Assembly (NCBI RefSeq): GCF_022760855.1
Contig: NZ_JAKTNR010000002.1
Coordinates: 298,225 to 362,224 of the forward strand
DNA: 64,000 bases
DNA from: Thermus albus
GTDB lineage: Bacteria; Deinococcota; Deinococci; Deinococcales; Thermaceae
Direction of reading: 5' to 3'
This document shows positions 9,394-20,377 of the stretch, piece after piece. The notes below the pieces were generated by a model that worked only from the letters and a program-made list of their open reading frames with translations, was not told where the DNA came from and did no database searches. How positions within the stretch are numbered: position 1 is the first letter of the stretch; each line of letters starts with the position of its first letter. The position numbers and the translations under genes are program-made.

Positions 9394-10719
9394 ATGGGGC
9401 CGTTTTTGGAGGAGGCTAGGGCGCTTTTGGCGGAGTTGGTGGCCCTGCCCACGGTGAGCGCAGAGGGAAGGGCCCTCGAGGCGGGTGCGGCTAGGGTGGC
9501 GGAGGTATTGGGGGGGCTAGGCCTAAAGGCGGAGCTACACCACGGCTACGGCCCCCCGGTGGTTTACGCTGAAGGAGGCGAGGGGGATAAGGCGCTTTTA
9601 TTTTACAATCACTACGATGTACAGCCTCCGGATCCCCTGGAACTCTGGGAAACGGAGCCCTTTCGCCTGGTGGAACGGGAGGGCGCTTGGTATGGGCGGG
9701 GTACCCACGACGACAAGGGGGAGTTGGTGGCCCGGGTGGTGGCCCTAAGCCTATTCCAGAAGAAGCACGGTTTTCTTCCCCGGGTGAAGTTCGTGGTGGA
9801 GGGGGAGGAGGAGGTGGGAAGCCCCCACCTGGGGGATTACGTGAGAGACAAGAAGGACCTCTTGGCGGCGGAGGCCATGGTGTGGGAGGCGGGTGGGGTG
9901 GACGCCAAGGGGCGTCCTTACCTCTATGCGGGGCTTAAGGGTATCGTGGCCCTGGAGCTTCGGGTGCGCACGGCAGCCTTTGACCTGCATTCCTCCTACG
10001 GGGCGGTGGTGGAGAACCCCATCTACCGCCTAAGCCGGGCCATTGCCAGCCTGAGGGACGAGGAGGGAAGGGTACTGGTCCCGGGGTTTTACGATCGGGT
10101 CCGCCCTCTAACCCCCAAGGAGATGGAGGTGCTGGCGGAGATCCCCGACGAGTCGGGGGTGCTGAAGGAAGCCTTTGGCGTGCGGGACTTTTTGGGAGGG
10201 GCCAGGAACCTGGAGTTCAACCAACGGCTTTATGCCGAGCCCTGCGTCAACATGAATGGTTTTCATTCAGGCTACGGTGGCCCGGGTTCCAAGACGGTGT
10301 TGCCAGCAGAGGCCTTTGCCAAGCTGGACTTCCGCCTGGTGCCGGATCAGGACCCGGAGGAGATCCCTGGGCTTTTGAGGCGGCACCTCGAGGCCCAGGG
10401 CTTTCACGACGTGGAGGTGGTGGTCCTGGAGAAAGGGGAGCATCCCGCCCGTTCGGATCTTTCCCATCCCTTCGTGAACCTGGCCAAGAGGGCTCTGGAG
10501 GAGGCCTTTGGGGAGAGGGCCGTCCTCTATCCCAACATGGCAGGGTCCGGTCCCATGCACCCCTTCCTCCACCACCTCAAGGCTCCGGCGGTGGGCCTGG
10601 GGGTGGGGTATCCGGGTAGCCGGGTGCACAGCCCTAACGAGCATATCCGGATCCAGGACTTTGAGCGGGGTACCCTAGCCCTTCTCAGGCTTTTAGAGCT
10701 TTTCTTCCTCGGGCGCTAG
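9394..10719 (+). CDS. M20 family metallopeptidase (dipeptidase-like)
   Basis: A 441-residue zinc-dependent exopeptidase/amidohydrolase of the M20 family. Metal-ligand motifs are FYNHYDVQPP near residue 71, GRGTHDDKGE near 105, the catalytic pair EGEEEVGS near 136, and the C-terminal His in SRVHSPNEH near 410. The lid/dimerisation domain lies between. Close relatives are annotated as dipeptidases or M20/M25/M40 peptidases; the true substrate cannot be read. It is divergent from mglB and upstream of the agmatinase-family gene, 24 bp away, so the two may be co-transcribed. Confidence 0.9.
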   Translation: MGPFLEEARALLAELVALPTVSAEGRALEAGAARVAEVLGGLGLKAELHHGYGPPVVYAEGGEGDKALLFYNHYDVQPPDPLELWETEPFRLVEREGAWYGRGTHDDKGELVARVVALSLFQKKHGFLPRVKFVVEGEEEVGSPHLGDYVRDKKDLLAAEAMVWEAGGVDAKGRPYLYAGLKGIVALELRVRTAAFDLHSSYGAVVENPIYRLSRAIASLRDEEGRVLVPGFYDRVRPLTPKEMEVLAEIPDESGVLKEAFGVRDFLGGARNLEFNQRLYAEPCVNMNGFHSGYGGPGSKTVLPAEAFAKLDFRLVPDQDPEEIPGLLRRHLEAQGFHDVEVVVLEKGEHPARSDLSHPFVNLAKRALEEAFGERAVLYPNMAGSGPMHPFLHHLKAPAVGLGVGYPGSRVHSPNEHIRIQDFERGTLALLRLLELFFLGR

Positions 10720-10743
10720 GCCATCTGCTAGGCTCTTAGGGGT

Positions 10744-11619
10744 ATGCGTCTTTTCTTTGGTGAACGCGATACCCCATACCAGGAGGCTCGGGTGGTGGTC
10801 CTGCCCGTGCCCTACGACCTTTCCCTCTCCTTTTTGCCCGGGGCCAGGCGGGGCCCTGAGGCCATCCTCCTGGCCAGCCGGGAGCTGGAGCCCTTCCTTT
10901 TGGAGCTGGAGGTGGCCCCTGAAAAGGTGGGGATCCACGCAGCCGAGCTCGTCCCTTGGGTGGCGGGGAGCGCAGAGGCAAGCCACGCTCTGATCCGGGA
11001 GGCCGCCCTTACGCACCTTCGGGCGGGGAAGTTCGTGGTCTCCTTGGGGGGAGACCACTCCATCACCCACCCCCTGGTCCAGGCCCATCGGGAGGTCTTG
11101 GGGGAGTTTTCCCTTCTCCAGATAGATGCCCATGCGGATCTGTACCCTAAGTGGCAAGGTTCGGTGTATTCCCATGCTTCCCCCTTCTACCGCTTAGTTC
11201 AGGAAGGGTTTTCCTTGGTGCAGGTGGGGATCAGGGCCATAGACCAAGACTCCTTGGCCTTCGCCAAGGAAAAGGGGGTGGCCCTTTTCCCCGCCCATCG
11301 CCTGCACCGGGAAGGGCTTCCCCTAAAGGAGATACTGGGGGCTTTGGGTGAGCGGGTGTACATCAGCCTGGACTTTGACGCCCTAGACCCAAGCTTTATG
11401 CCCAGCGTGGGTACTCCCTTGCCTGGAGGACTTTCCTACCGCCAGGTGGTGGACCTCCTTGCGGCGGTTTTTGCGGAAAAGGAGGTGGTGGGCATGGATT
11501 TTGTGGAGCTTTCCCCAACTGGTCAGTTCCATGCGGAGATGACCGCGGCCCAACTGGTGTACCACGCCATAGGCCTTAAGGCTTTGCAGGCGGGTTGGCT
11601 GGAGGCCAGGGGGCAGTAG
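10744..11619 (+). CDS. speB: Agmatinase/ureohydrolase family enzyme (probably aminopropylagmatinase)
   Basis: A 291-residue arginase-fold enzyme with the binuclear Mn motifs GGDHS near residue 101, DAHAD near 126 and DFDALDPS near 208. In Thermus, polyamine synthesis runs from arginine through agmatine to N1-aminopropylagmatine, and the SpeB homologue removes urea to give spermidine; this gene is the likely counterpart. That assignment is from family and genus knowledge. Agmatinase proper or formimidoylglutamase are the alternatives. Confidence 0.85.
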   Translation: MRLFFGERDTPYQEARVVVLPVPYDLSLSFLPGARRGPEAILLASRELEPFLLELEVAPEKVGIHAAELVPWVAGSAEASHALIREAALTHLRAGKFVVSLGGDHSITHPLVQAHREVLGEFSLLQIDAHADLYPKWQGSVYSHASPFYRLVQEGFSLVQVGIRAIDQDSLAFAKEKGVALFPAHRLHREGLPLKEILGALGERVYISLDFDALDPSFMPSVGTPLPGGLSYRQVVDLLAAVFAEKEVVGMDFVELSPTGQFHAEMTAAQLVYHAIGLKALQAGWLEARGQ

Positions 11620-11869
11620 CCGCCTCATCCGTTTGTCTTGCGGTTACCCTGGGGATGGGGTCCACGGAGTCCTGGCCCCGGGGCCGCTGGTTGGAAGGGA
11701 CACGAGGCCAAGGGCTCTGGATCCCGCCTGCAAAATCCCTAAGGGGTTGGGCATACCGGTAGTGCGCTTCTGCTACCCTGGAGGCCACCTCCCCTCTGGT
11801 CTTGTGGATGGGGTTTTCCGCCAAGGGGTTTTGGACTTTCTCGGGAGGGTCTTGCGCTAATCTTGAGCC
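11620..11869. other. Intergenic stretch with no recognised gene
   Basis: About 250 bp after the ureohydrolase. Open frames here have no family features and look like read-through of GC-rich DNA. The only candidate signal is a TAATCT box at 11858-11863, six bases before the ATG of the next small gene. Confidence 0.5.
11858..11863 (+). promoter_or_regulatory. Candidate -10 box TAATCT for a leaderless transcript
   Basis: TAATCT matches TANNNT and lies exactly six bases before the ATG at 11870, the same geometry seen at tatA and purH in this window. No convincing -35 box is visible at 17 bp. Confidence 0.4.
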
Positions 11870-12034
11870 ATGCGGACCCTCATGGCCAACCTCGAGGCCC
11901 TCTTCTTGGCCCTGGCGTTTGGCAGCCTGGTCTTCGGCCTCCTGGCCCGGCTCGTTGGGCTTCGGAGGGTTTGGCCCTTTTTCCTTCTGGCCGGAATTCT
12001 GATGGCCCTGGGCCTTTGGGCGGGGTTAAAATAG
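11870..12034 (+). CDS. Small two-helix membrane protein
   Basis: A 54-residue open frame from ATG to TAG, starting MRTLMANLEALFLAL. It has two hydrophobic segments (about residues 7-27 and 35-52) joined by a short basic loop (RLVGLRR). I do not recognise a family. It is supported by a TAATCT box six bases before the ATG, Thermus-like codon use and close coupling (6 bp) to the next gene. Shadow frames overlap it, so confidence is moderate. Confidence 0.55.
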   Translation: MRTLMANLEALFLALAFGSLVFGLLARLVGLRRVWPFFLLAGILMALGLWAGLK

Positions 12035-12040
12035 CCCTTC

Positions 12041-12943
12041 GTGACCAAGCGTGTGGTTTCGGTATCACTGGGCTCTAGCCGGCGCGACTCGGTGGTGGAG
12101 CTGGAGCTTTTGGGGGAGAAAGTGGTCCTGGAAAGGCGGGGCACGGACGGGGATTTCCAAAGGGCGCTCTGCCTCATTGCCCAGTTGGATGGACAGGTGG
12201 AGGCCATCGGCCTTGGGGGCATTGACCTTTACCTTTGGGCGGGGGGTCGGCGCTATGCCATCCGGGATGCCGTCAGGCTTAAGGAGGTCGCCCGTAAGAC
12301 GCCTGTGGTGGATGGCTCAGGCCTCAAACACACCCTCGAGCGCCGGGCGGTGGCTCAGCTGTCCGGGATAATAGACTGGCGGAACACCAAGGTGCTCCTG
12401 CCCTCAGCCGTGGACCGCTTCGGCCTGGCCGAGGCCTTGCACCAAGCTGGGGCTCGGGTCCTTTACGGTGACTTCATCTTTGCCCTGGGGTTGCCCGTTC
12501 CCCTTTACTCCCTTTCCTTCCTGCAGAAGCTGGCCTTCCTTTTGCTTCCCGTCCTCACCCAGCTTCCCTTCCAGCTCCTTTACCCCACGGGGGAAAAGCA
12601 GGAGAAGCGGGTTTTGGACTGGCGAAGCCGTTACTACGCTTGGGCGGACCTGGTAGCGGGGGACTGGCACTACATCAGGCGTTATATGCCCGATGACGTG
12701 AGGGGCAAGTCGGTGCTCACCAACACCACCACCGAAGAGGACGTGGCCTTCTTGCGGGAACGGGGGGTAAGGCGTCTCATCACCACCACCCCTCGCTTGG
12801 GCGGGCGGAGCTTCGGTACCAACGTCATGGAGGCCTTGCTGGTGGCCTTGGCCGGGCGGGAGCTTGGGGAAGAGGAGTACCTCCGGTATATTGACCTCTT
12901 AGGGCTTAGGCCCCAGGTCCTGGAACTTCAGGAGGAAGCATGA
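12041..12943 (+). CDS. Conserved protein annotated in relatives as quinate 5-dehydrogenase
   Basis: A 300-residue protein beginning GTG (MTKRVVSVSLGSSRRDS). Thermus homologues carry the name quinate 5-dehydrogenase, but I see no glycine-rich NAD-binding fingerprint (GxGxxG) or shikimate-dehydrogenase motif. The name is therefore doubtful. Visible features are an N-terminal LGSSRRDS motif, a hydrophobic central stretch (LYSLSFLQKLAFLLLPVL, about residues 150-170) and a C-terminal LITTTPRLGGRSFGTNVMEA segment. The stop overlaps the start of efp by four bases, so it is probably co-expressed with the translation factor. Confidence 0.8.
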   Translation: MTKRVVSVSLGSSRRDSVVELELLGEKVVLERRGTDGDFQRALCLIAQLDGQVEAIGLGGIDLYLWAGGRRYAIRDAVRLKEVARKTPVVDGSGLKHTLERRAVAQLSGIIDWRNTKVLLPSAVDRFGLAEALHQAGARVLYGDFIFALGLPVPLYSLSFLQKLAFLLLPVLTQLPFQLLYPTGEKQEKRVLDWRSRYYAWADLVAGDWHYIRRYMPDDVRGKSVLTNTTTEEDVAFLRERGVRRLITTTPRLGGRSFGTNVMEALLVALAGRELGEEEYLRYIDLLGLRPQVLELQEEA

Positions 12944-13494
12944 TCAGCGTGACGGATCTAAGACCCGGAACCAAGGTAAAGATGGAGGGTGGCCTTTGGG
13001 AGTGCGTGGAGTACCAGCACCAAAAGCTCGGCCGGGGTGGGGCCAAGGTGGTGGCCAAGTTTAAAAACCTGGAGACGGGAGCCACCCTTGAGCGCACCTT
13101 TAATTCGGGGGAGAGGCTGGAGGACATCTACGTGGAAACCCGTGAACTCCAGTACCTCTACCAAGAGGGCGAGGACCTGGTGTTCATGGACCTGGAAACC
13201 TATGAGCAGTTCCACCTACCCAAAGGCCAGGTGGAGGCGGCCCGTTTCCTCAAGGAGGGCATGACCGTCCTCGGGGACATGTACGAGGGTCGTCCCTTGA
13301 AGATTACCCCGCCTACGGTGGTGGAACTCAAGGTGGTGGATACCCCTCCTGGGGTGCGGGGCGACACGGTGTCCGGTGGGAGTAAACCCGCCACCTTGGA
13401 AACGGGGGCCGTGGTGCAGGTGCCCCTTTTTGTGGAGCCCGGTGAGGTGATCAAGGTGGACACCCGCACCGGCCAGTACGTGGGTCGGGCTTAA
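12940..13494 (+). CDS. efp: Elongation factor P
   Basis: EF-P binds between the ribosomal P and E sites and relieves stalling at polyproline. The 184-residue length and three-domain beta layout are canonical (KOW-like domain I, OB domains II and III). The loop that reaches the peptidyl-transferase centre reads KLGRGGAK with Arg at position 32, as in T. thermophilus, instead of the modified Lys of E. coli. The C-terminal signature PLFVEPGEVIKVDTRTGQYVGRA is intact. It overlaps the preceding gene (ATGA). Confidence 0.98.
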   Translation: MISVTDLRPGTKVKMEGGLWECVEYQHQKLGRGGAKVVAKFKNLETGATLERTFNSGERLEDIYVETRELQYLYQEGEDLVFMDLETYEQFHLPKGQVEAARFLKEGMTVLGDMYEGRPLKITPPTVVELKVVDTPPGVRGDTVSGGSKPATLETGAVVQVPLFVEPGEVIKVDTRTGQYVGRA

Positions 13495-13585
13495 GGCGTT
13501 ACCGGGAACCGGGTGAACCCAGGCCCTCAGTTCGTTCTCTAAGTCCTACCGGGATGGCGCCTGTCCGAGGTCCTTACCGGGGCTC

Positions 13586-13610
13586 CCACCCTAGCCCAAG
13601 CCAGGGTGGG
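13586..13610 (+). other. Stem-loop upstream of accB
   Basis: CCCACCCT and AGGGTGGG form an 8-bp stem between efp and accB. There is no T-run, so a terminator is not certain; it may act as a weak terminator for efp or as leader structure for the acc operon. Confidence 0.35.
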
Positions 13611-13679
13611 GTGGTGTGACGGGGTATAAAAGCGGTTTTGGGGACACATGGGGTAAGCTTTATGCCGCGAGGTGTATCC

Positions 13680-14198
13680 ATGACGCCCAAGGAGCTGAGA
13701 CAGATCTTGCAGGCCCTGGTGGAGCACGGGGTGAGCGAGCTCACCCTGGAGACCCCTGATTACAAGCTGACCGTACGCCGAGGGGGCGAGGTGCAGGTGG
13801 CGGCTTTGCCCCAAGGGGTGCTGGTCCCCGCCACTTCTCCTCCTCCCCTGCCCACGCCAGCCATGGGAGCACCGGTGCCGGCTTCTCACGGTGAAACCCC
13901 CAGGCCTGAGGTCCCTCCCATCGAGGAGGTTCCGGAGGCTAAAGGGGAGTGCGCGGGCTGCGTGGAGGTGAGGGCCCCCATCGTGGGCACCTTCTACCGG
14001 GCCCCGGCCCCGGATGCCCCACCCTACGTGAAGGAAGGCGACCGGGTGGAGAAGGGCCAGGTGCTCTGCATCATCGAGGCCATGAAGCTGATGAACGAGA
14101 TTGAGTCGGAGGTTTCCGGCATCGTCAAAAAGATCCTGGTGCAAAATGGGGAGCCGGTGGAGTACGGGCAACCCCTGTTCCTCATCCAGCCCCTATGA
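13680..14198 (+). CDS. accB: Biotin carboxyl carrier protein of acetyl-CoA carboxylase
   Basis: A 172-residue BCCP. The N-terminal domain ([20 protein letters not shown]) is followed by a Pro/Ala-rich hinge (about residues 55-85) and the biotinyl domain, with the biotin-accepting Lys in EAMKLMNEI. It carries CO2-biotin from AccC to the transcarboxylase in fatty acid synthesis. The ATG at 13680 has GCGAGGTG upstream; a longer in-frame reading from 13638 lacks a good site. The end overlaps accC by four bases. Confidence 0.96.
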   Translation: MTPKELRQILQALVEHGVSELTLETPDYKLTVRRGGEVQVAALPQGVLVPATSPPPLPTPAMGAPVPASHGETPRPEVPPIEEVPEAKGECAGCVEVRAPIVGTFYRAPAPDAPPYVKEGDRVEKGQVLCIIEAMKLMNEIESEVSGIVKKILVQNGEPVEYGQPLFLIQPL

Positions 14199-15532
14199 AA
14201 AAGGTCCTGATCGCTAACCGAGGCGAGATCGCCCTCCGGATTATCCGGGCCGCCAAGGAGCTGGGCATCAAGACGGTGGTGGCCCACTCCACCGCGGACG
14301 AGAAGAGCCTGCCCGTGCTTTTGGCGGACGAGGCCATCTGTATTGGGCCACCTCCTTCTGGGCAGAGCTACTTGAACATTCCCAACCTGCTCTCGGCGGC
14401 CATCGTTACCGGAGCCGATGCCATCCATCCCGGCTACGGCTTTCTAGCGGAAAACGCCACCTTCGCGGAGATGTGCCGGGACCACGGCATCACCTTTATC
14501 GGTCCCACTCCTGAAAACATGCGGGCCCTGGGAGATAAGGCCACGGCTAGGAAGGTGGCGCGGGAGGCGGGGGTGCCCACGGTTCCGGGGACGGATGAGC
14601 TTACCAGCGTGGAAGAGGCTAAGCGGGCTGCGCAGGAGATCGGTTATCCTGTGATCCTCAAGGCCTCCGCTGGGGGTGGCGGCAGGGGAATGCGCCTGGT
14701 TCATACTGAGGAGGAGCTGGAAAGGGTCATTCAGCAGGCCCAGGAGGAGGCCCGGGCGGCCTTTGGCAACCCCACCATCTACCTGGAGAAGTACATCGAG
14801 GAGCCCAAGCACATAGAGATCCAGGTTCTGGGGGACGGGGAGACCGTCATCCACCTTTGGGAAAGGGACTGTTCCATCCAAAGGCGACACCAGAAGCTAT
14901 TGGAGGAGGCCCCCAGCACCTTGCCCCTGGAGACCCGGAGGGCCATCGCCGAGGCGGCGGCCCGCTTGGCCCGGCACGTGGGGTATGTCTCGGCGGGCAC
15001 CCTGGAGTTTTTGGTGGACAAGGAGGGGAATTTCTACTTCATTGAGATGAACACCCGCATCCAGGTGGAACACCCCGTTACGGAGATGATCACGGGTGTG
15101 GACCTGGTGCAGGCCCAGTTCCGTATCGCCATGGGGGAAAAGCTCTGGCTGAAGCAGGAGGATGTCGAGGTACGGGGACACGCCATAGAGGTGCGCATCA
15201 ACGCCGAGGACCCGGAGAAGGGCTTTAGGCCCTCCATCGGCAAGGTGGAGACCTTGCTTTTCCCCGGGGGGCCAGGGATCCGCGTGGACAGCCACCTCTA
15301 TGCGGGTTACCAGATCCCACCCCATTACGACAGCCTCATCGCCAAGATCATCGCCTGGGCCCCCACCCGGGAGGAGGCCATCAGGCGCATGGAGCGGGCC
15401 CTTTCCGAAACGGTGATTGAGGGGCCGGGCCTGAAGACCACCATCCCCTTCCACCAGAAGGTCTTGCAGAATGCCTTCTTCCGCCGGGGTGCGGTCTACA
15501 CCAACTTCGTGGCCCGGCGGATGGAGATGTAG
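14195..15532 (+). CDS. accC: Biotin carboxylase subunit of acetyl-CoA carboxylase
   Basis: ATP-grasp enzyme that carboxylates biotin on AccB with bicarbonate. The 445 residues match the family. Visible motifs are [15 protein letters not shown] at the N-terminus, the glycine-rich lid [10 protein letters not shown] near residue 163, [10 protein letters not shown] near 207, and the active site [14 protein letters not shown] near 287. Co-translated with accB through an ATGA overlap. Confidence 0.98.
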   Translation: MKKVLIANRGEIALRIIRAAKELGIKTVVAHSTADEKSLPVLLADEAICIGPPPSGQSYLNIPNLLSAAIVTGADAIHPGYGFLAENATFAEMCRDHGITFIGPTPENMRALGDKATARKVAREAGVPTVPGTDELTSVEEAKRAAQEIGYPVILKASAGGGGRGMRLVHTEEELERVIQQAQEEARAAFGNPTIYLEKYIEEPKHIEIQVLGDGETVIHLWERDCSIQRRHQKLLEEAPSTLPLETRRAIAEAAARLARHVGYVSAGTLEFLVDKEGNFYFIEMNTRIQVEHPVTEMITGVDLVQAQFRIAMGEKLWLKQEDVEVRGHAIEVRINAEDPEKGFRPSIGKVETLLFPGGPGIRVDSHLYAGYQIPPHYDSLIAKIIAWAPTREEAIRRMERALSETVIEGPGLKTTIPFHQKVLQNAFFRRGAVYTNFVARRMEM

Positions 15533-15544
15533 ACTGGGCGTGTG

Positions 15545-15874
15545 ATGGTGGAGTACGAGATCAGCGACCATGCCCTCGAGGGCCTGGTGGCCCACGCCCT
15601 TTCCGACCTCCAGGGGGTGCGGCTTTTGGAAACCGCACCCCGCTCTTTGGGTGAGGTTTTCCGTCGGATGAAGCCCATCAAGGTGGAGCGTGCCCCCGAG
15701 GGGTACACGGTGGACCTGGTTCTTTCCGTAGACTACGGGGTTTCCATTCCCGAGGTGGCCCAGGTGGTGCAAAAGGCAGTGGCCGAAGCCCTATTCCTGG
15801 CCACCGGGGAAAAGGTTCAGGCGGTGAACCTCACCGTGGCCCAGGTGGAGTACCGAAAGGAGGCCCATGCTTAG
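15545..15874 (+). CDS. Asp23/Gls24 family protein
   Basis: A 109-residue protein of the Asp23/Gls24 (DUF322) family, with the beta-rich core YTVDLVLSVDYGVSIPEVAQVVQKAVAEAL typical of these proteins. Members are linked to cell-envelope stress, but a gene of this family between accC and nusB is a common arrangement in many bacteria and its role there is not established. An upstream GTG at 15542 is directly adjacent; ATG at 15545 is preferred. The stop overlaps nusB by eight bases. Confidence 0.85.
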   Translation: MVEYEISDHALEGLVAHALSDLQGVRLLETAPRSLGEVFRRMKPIKVERAPEGYTVDLVLSVDYGVSIPEVAQVVQKAVAEALFLATGEKVQAVNLTVAQVEYRKEAHA

Positions 15875-16322
15875 GCGAGCCAGGGAACTGGCCATGCGGG
15901 CCCTCTTTGCCCACACCCAGGGGGGGGTGGATCTGGAGGAGGCTTTCCGTCACGCCTTGGAGGAGATGGGAGGAGAGGAGGACTCCTACGGAGATCCCCT
16001 GGACCAGGAGGGGGTGGCCTTTGCCCGGCGCCTTTTAGAGGGGTACAAGGCCCATGCGGAGGAGGTGGACCAGGTGCTACGGGAGACGGTGGAGGGGTGG
16101 GATTTCGCCCAGATGTCCAAGACCGACCTCACCGTGTTGCGTCTGGCCACCTACGAGATGCTTTACGAACCCACCCCCTTCGCTCCCCTGATTGAGGTGG
16201 CGGTGAAGATTGCCAACCGTTATGGGGGAGAGCATTCAGGGGCCTTTGTCAACGGGGTTCTCGGCCGCTTGTACCGGCGGATCCAGGGGGGCGAGCTGAA
16301 GGTGGTGCCTAAGGAGGGCTGA
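15867..16322 (+). CDS. nusB: Transcription antitermination factor NusB
   Basis: A 151-residue all-helical NusB. The start RRARELAMRALFAHTQGG, the middle MSKTDLTVLRLATYEMLY and the end NRYGGEHSGAFVNGVLGRLYR are family hallmarks. NusB with NusE binds boxA RNA and prevents premature termination in rRNA operons. It overlaps the asp23-like gene and is one base from folD, within the accBC operon. Confidence 0.96.
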   Translation: MLRRARELAMRALFAHTQGGVDLEEAFRHALEEMGGEEDSYGDPLDQEGVAFARRLLEGYKAHAEEVDQVLRETVEGWDFAQMSKTDLTVLRLATYEMLYEPTPFAPLIEVAVKIANRYGGEHSGAFVNGVLGRLYRRIQGGELKVVPKEG

Positions 16323-16323
16323 G

Positions 16324-17175
16324 ATGACCCTTGCCCGTATTCTTTCCGGCCACGAGGTGGCGAAAACCGTGTATCAGGAGCTGAGGCAGACCCTTAGCTC
16401 CTTGCCTTTCGTACCCTCCCTCAGGGTGATCCGTTTGGGGGAGGACCCCGCCTCGGTTTCCTACGTGCGCCTTAAGGACAAAAGGGCCCGGGAGCTGGGC
16501 CTTTTGAGCCAGGTGGAGGTCTTTCCCGAGGATACCCCCGAGGGGACCCTTTTGGAGCGGATCCAGACCCTCAACCAAGATCCCGAGGTGGACGGTATCC
16601 TGGTCCAGCTTCCCTTGCCCGCCCACATCCGCACGGAGCGGGTTTTAGAGGCCATCTCTCCCCTCAAGGATGTGGATGGCTTCCATCCCTTCAACGTGGG
16701 CAAGCTTTGGAGCGGGGGCGAGGGGCTTTTCCCCTGCACGCCCCTAGGGATCGTCCGCCTCCTGCAGCACTATGGGGTGGAGTTAAGAGGCAAGGAGGTG
16801 GTGGTCCTGGGTCGGTCCAACATCGTGGGCAAGCCCCTCGCCGGCCTCCTCCTGCGGGAGGATGCCACCGTGACCGTGGCCCATTCCCGTACCCGGAACC
16901 TCCCGGAAATCGCCCGGCGGGCGGAGGTGTTGGTGGTGGCGGTGGGGAAGCCCCACTTGGTGCGGAAGGAGTGGGTGCGGCCCGGGTCGGTGGTGGTGGA
17001 CGTGGGGGTGAACCGAGTGGGGGGGAAGTTGGTGGGAGACGTCCATCCTGAGGTGGCCGAGGTGGCGGGCGCCCTTACCCCCGTCCCTGGAGGAGTGGGC
17101 CCTATGACCGTGGCCATGCTGATGGCCAATACCGTGAAGGCGGCTATACTCAGGCGGCATGGACTTTCTGGCTAA
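16324..17175 (+). CDS. folD: Methylenetetrahydrofolate dehydrogenase/cyclohydrolase
   Basis: Bifunctional enzyme that interconverts methylene-, methenyl- and 10-formyl-tetrahydrofolate. The 283-residue protein shows the active-site region SYVRLKDKRARELG (catalytic Lys near residue 53), VQLPLPAHI, DVDGFHPFNVG, PCTPLG and the NADP-binding GRSNIVGKPLA near 160. It supplies one-carbon units for purine and methionine synthesis. The stop lies inside the next gene, which starts 17 bp upstream. Confidence 0.97.
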   Translation: MTLARILSGHEVAKTVYQELRQTLSSLPFVPSLRVIRLGEDPASVSYVRLKDKRARELGLLSQVEVFPEDTPEGTLLERIQTLNQDPEVDGILVQLPLPAHIRTERVLEAISPLKDVDGFHPFNVGKLWSGGEGLFPCTPLGIVRLLQHYGVELRGKEVVVLGRSNIVGKPLAGLLLREDATVTVAHSRTRNLPEIARRAEVLVVAVGKPHLVRKEWVRPGSVVVDVGVNRVGGKLVGDVHPEVAEVAGALTPVPGGVGPMTVAMLMANTVKAAILRRHGLSG

Positions 17176-17614
17176 CCAGGTGTTTTGGACGGCCATCCTG
17201 GCCAACTTCCTGGCCCAGACCCTGAAGATTTTCATCTATTACCTGCTGGAGGGCCGGTTTCAATGGGAACGTTTCTTGGAAACCGGGGGGATGCCCAGTT
17301 CCCACTCGGCCACGGTGAGCGCTTTGGCCATGGGGGTGGGCTTTCAGGAGGGGTTTGGCAGCACCCTGTTCGCCGTGGCCGCCATTTTCGCCCTCATCGT
17401 CATGTACGACGCCACGGGGATCCGCCGGGCGGCTGGGCTTCATGCCCAGCTCCTCAACCAGTTGGTTCAGGAACTGCAGCAGGTGTTGCAGAAAGGTCCC
17501 GCCGCCGAGCCCTTGAAGGAACTGCTGGGCCACACCTACCTCGAGGTCCTGGTGGGTGCTCTTTTCGGGGCTTTGGTGGCCTTCCTCAGCTTTCACCTTT
17601 TCCCGGCGGCGTAG
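17159..17614 (+). CDS. Divergent PAP2 family membrane protein
   Basis: A 151-residue membrane protein of the divergent PAP2 (DUF212) family, with the motif GGMPSSHSATVSAL near residue 43 and four or so hydrophobic segments. PAP2 relatives are lipid phosphatases, but this subfamily has no proven reaction. The start ATG at 17159 lies within the end of folD (17 bp overlap). Its end overlaps the convergent small gene on the other strand by 22 bp. Confidence 0.9.
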   Translation: MDFLANQVFWTAILANFLAQTLKIFIYYLLEGRFQWERFLETGGMPSSHSATVSALAMGVGFQEGFGSTLFAVAAIFALIVMYDATGIRRAAGLHAQLLNQLVQELQQVLQKGPAAEPLKELLGHTYLEVLVGALFGALVAFLSFHLFPAA

Positions 17615-17793
17615 AAGGCCAGGGTCTGCCCCAGGAGGAAGACCAAAAGCCCTAGGATTGGGGAAAGAAAGAAGACGAAGAAAGTCGCAAAAAGGACCAG
17701 CACCAAGGGCAGGAGGGGCCTCTTAAAGCGGTGGAAGGTCCAGAGGTTCAACAGGCTGAAGAAGAGGAGGATGCCAAAGGCCACGGCTTCCAT
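17593..17793 (-). CDS. Small two-helix membrane protein
   Basis: A 66-residue protein with two or three hydrophobic stretches (about residues 4-17 and 26-60) and a basic loop (HRFKRP). I do not recognise a family. It overlaps the 3' end of the PAP2 gene tail-to-tail and lies 66 bp from the divergent Fe-S oxidoreductase, with which it would share a promoter region. Confidence 0.6.
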   Translation of the reverse strand: MEAVAFGILLFFSLLNLWTFHRFKRPLLPLVLVLFATFFVFFLSPILGLLVFLLGQTLAFYAAGKR

Positions 17794-17859
17794 GGGCCAC
17801 CATTGTACGCCTTTGCCAGGGTGGGGTAAACTTTAACCGAGTATAAGGAGGTCTTACCC

Positions 17860-19834
<1,975 letters not shown>

Positions 19835-19845
<11 letters not shown>

Positions 19846-20377
19846 GCTTCTGGTAGACGGCATAGACCCGGTAGCCCTCCATCCACCCCTCCCCGAAGGC
19901 ACGTAGCCCAAGGCCGGGGGGAGGGGTGAGGAGCTCGTAGGGTTCCCAGTAGTAGGGACTTTCCGGCCTCCTCCGCCGGATGGCTTCTAGGCGGCTAAAG
20001 CCCTCCACCAGGACAAGCCCTCCTGGGGCCACCAGGGGAGGGAGGGCCTTAAGAAGAGGGCGGTTCACGTAGTAGCTCATGAGGATAGCGGCGAAGGGAC
20101 CCGGGGGGAGGAGGGAGAGGGCTTTGGGGCCCTCTAGGTCCAGATCCACCAGGGTGAGCCCCGGGGTGCCGGCCAGCCTGCGCAGGGCCTCGAGGCTCTT
20201 TTCCACCAGGACCACGGAATGGCCCCTGTGCAGGAAGTAGCGGGCGTTCCGCCCCAGGCCTCCGGCCAGGTCCAGGATGGGCCCAGGGGGTACGAAGGGG
20301 CCATAGGCCCGCACCGTGAAGGCAGGGGCTCGTTCCCCTTCCGTTTCCCGGTAAAAGGCATCCCAATCCCTAGGCAT
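19835..20377 (-). CDS. SAM-dependent methyltransferase
   Basis: A 180-residue class I methyltransferase. Motif I is ILDLAGGLGRNARYFLHRG near residue 34, followed by VVLVEKS (acidic ribose-binding residue). It is similar in size to small methyltransferases of the tellurite-resistance/TehB kind. The substrate is unknown. It overlaps the convergent Fe-S oxidoreductase by 11 bp and the upstream TerC-family gene by 8 bp, so it is probably in an operon with the latter. Confidence 0.85.

Noticed and set aside
12041..12943. Firm call as quinate 5-dehydrogenase
   Set aside because: No dinucleotide-binding or shikimate-dehydrogenase motifs are visible; the name is passed on among Thermus annotations.
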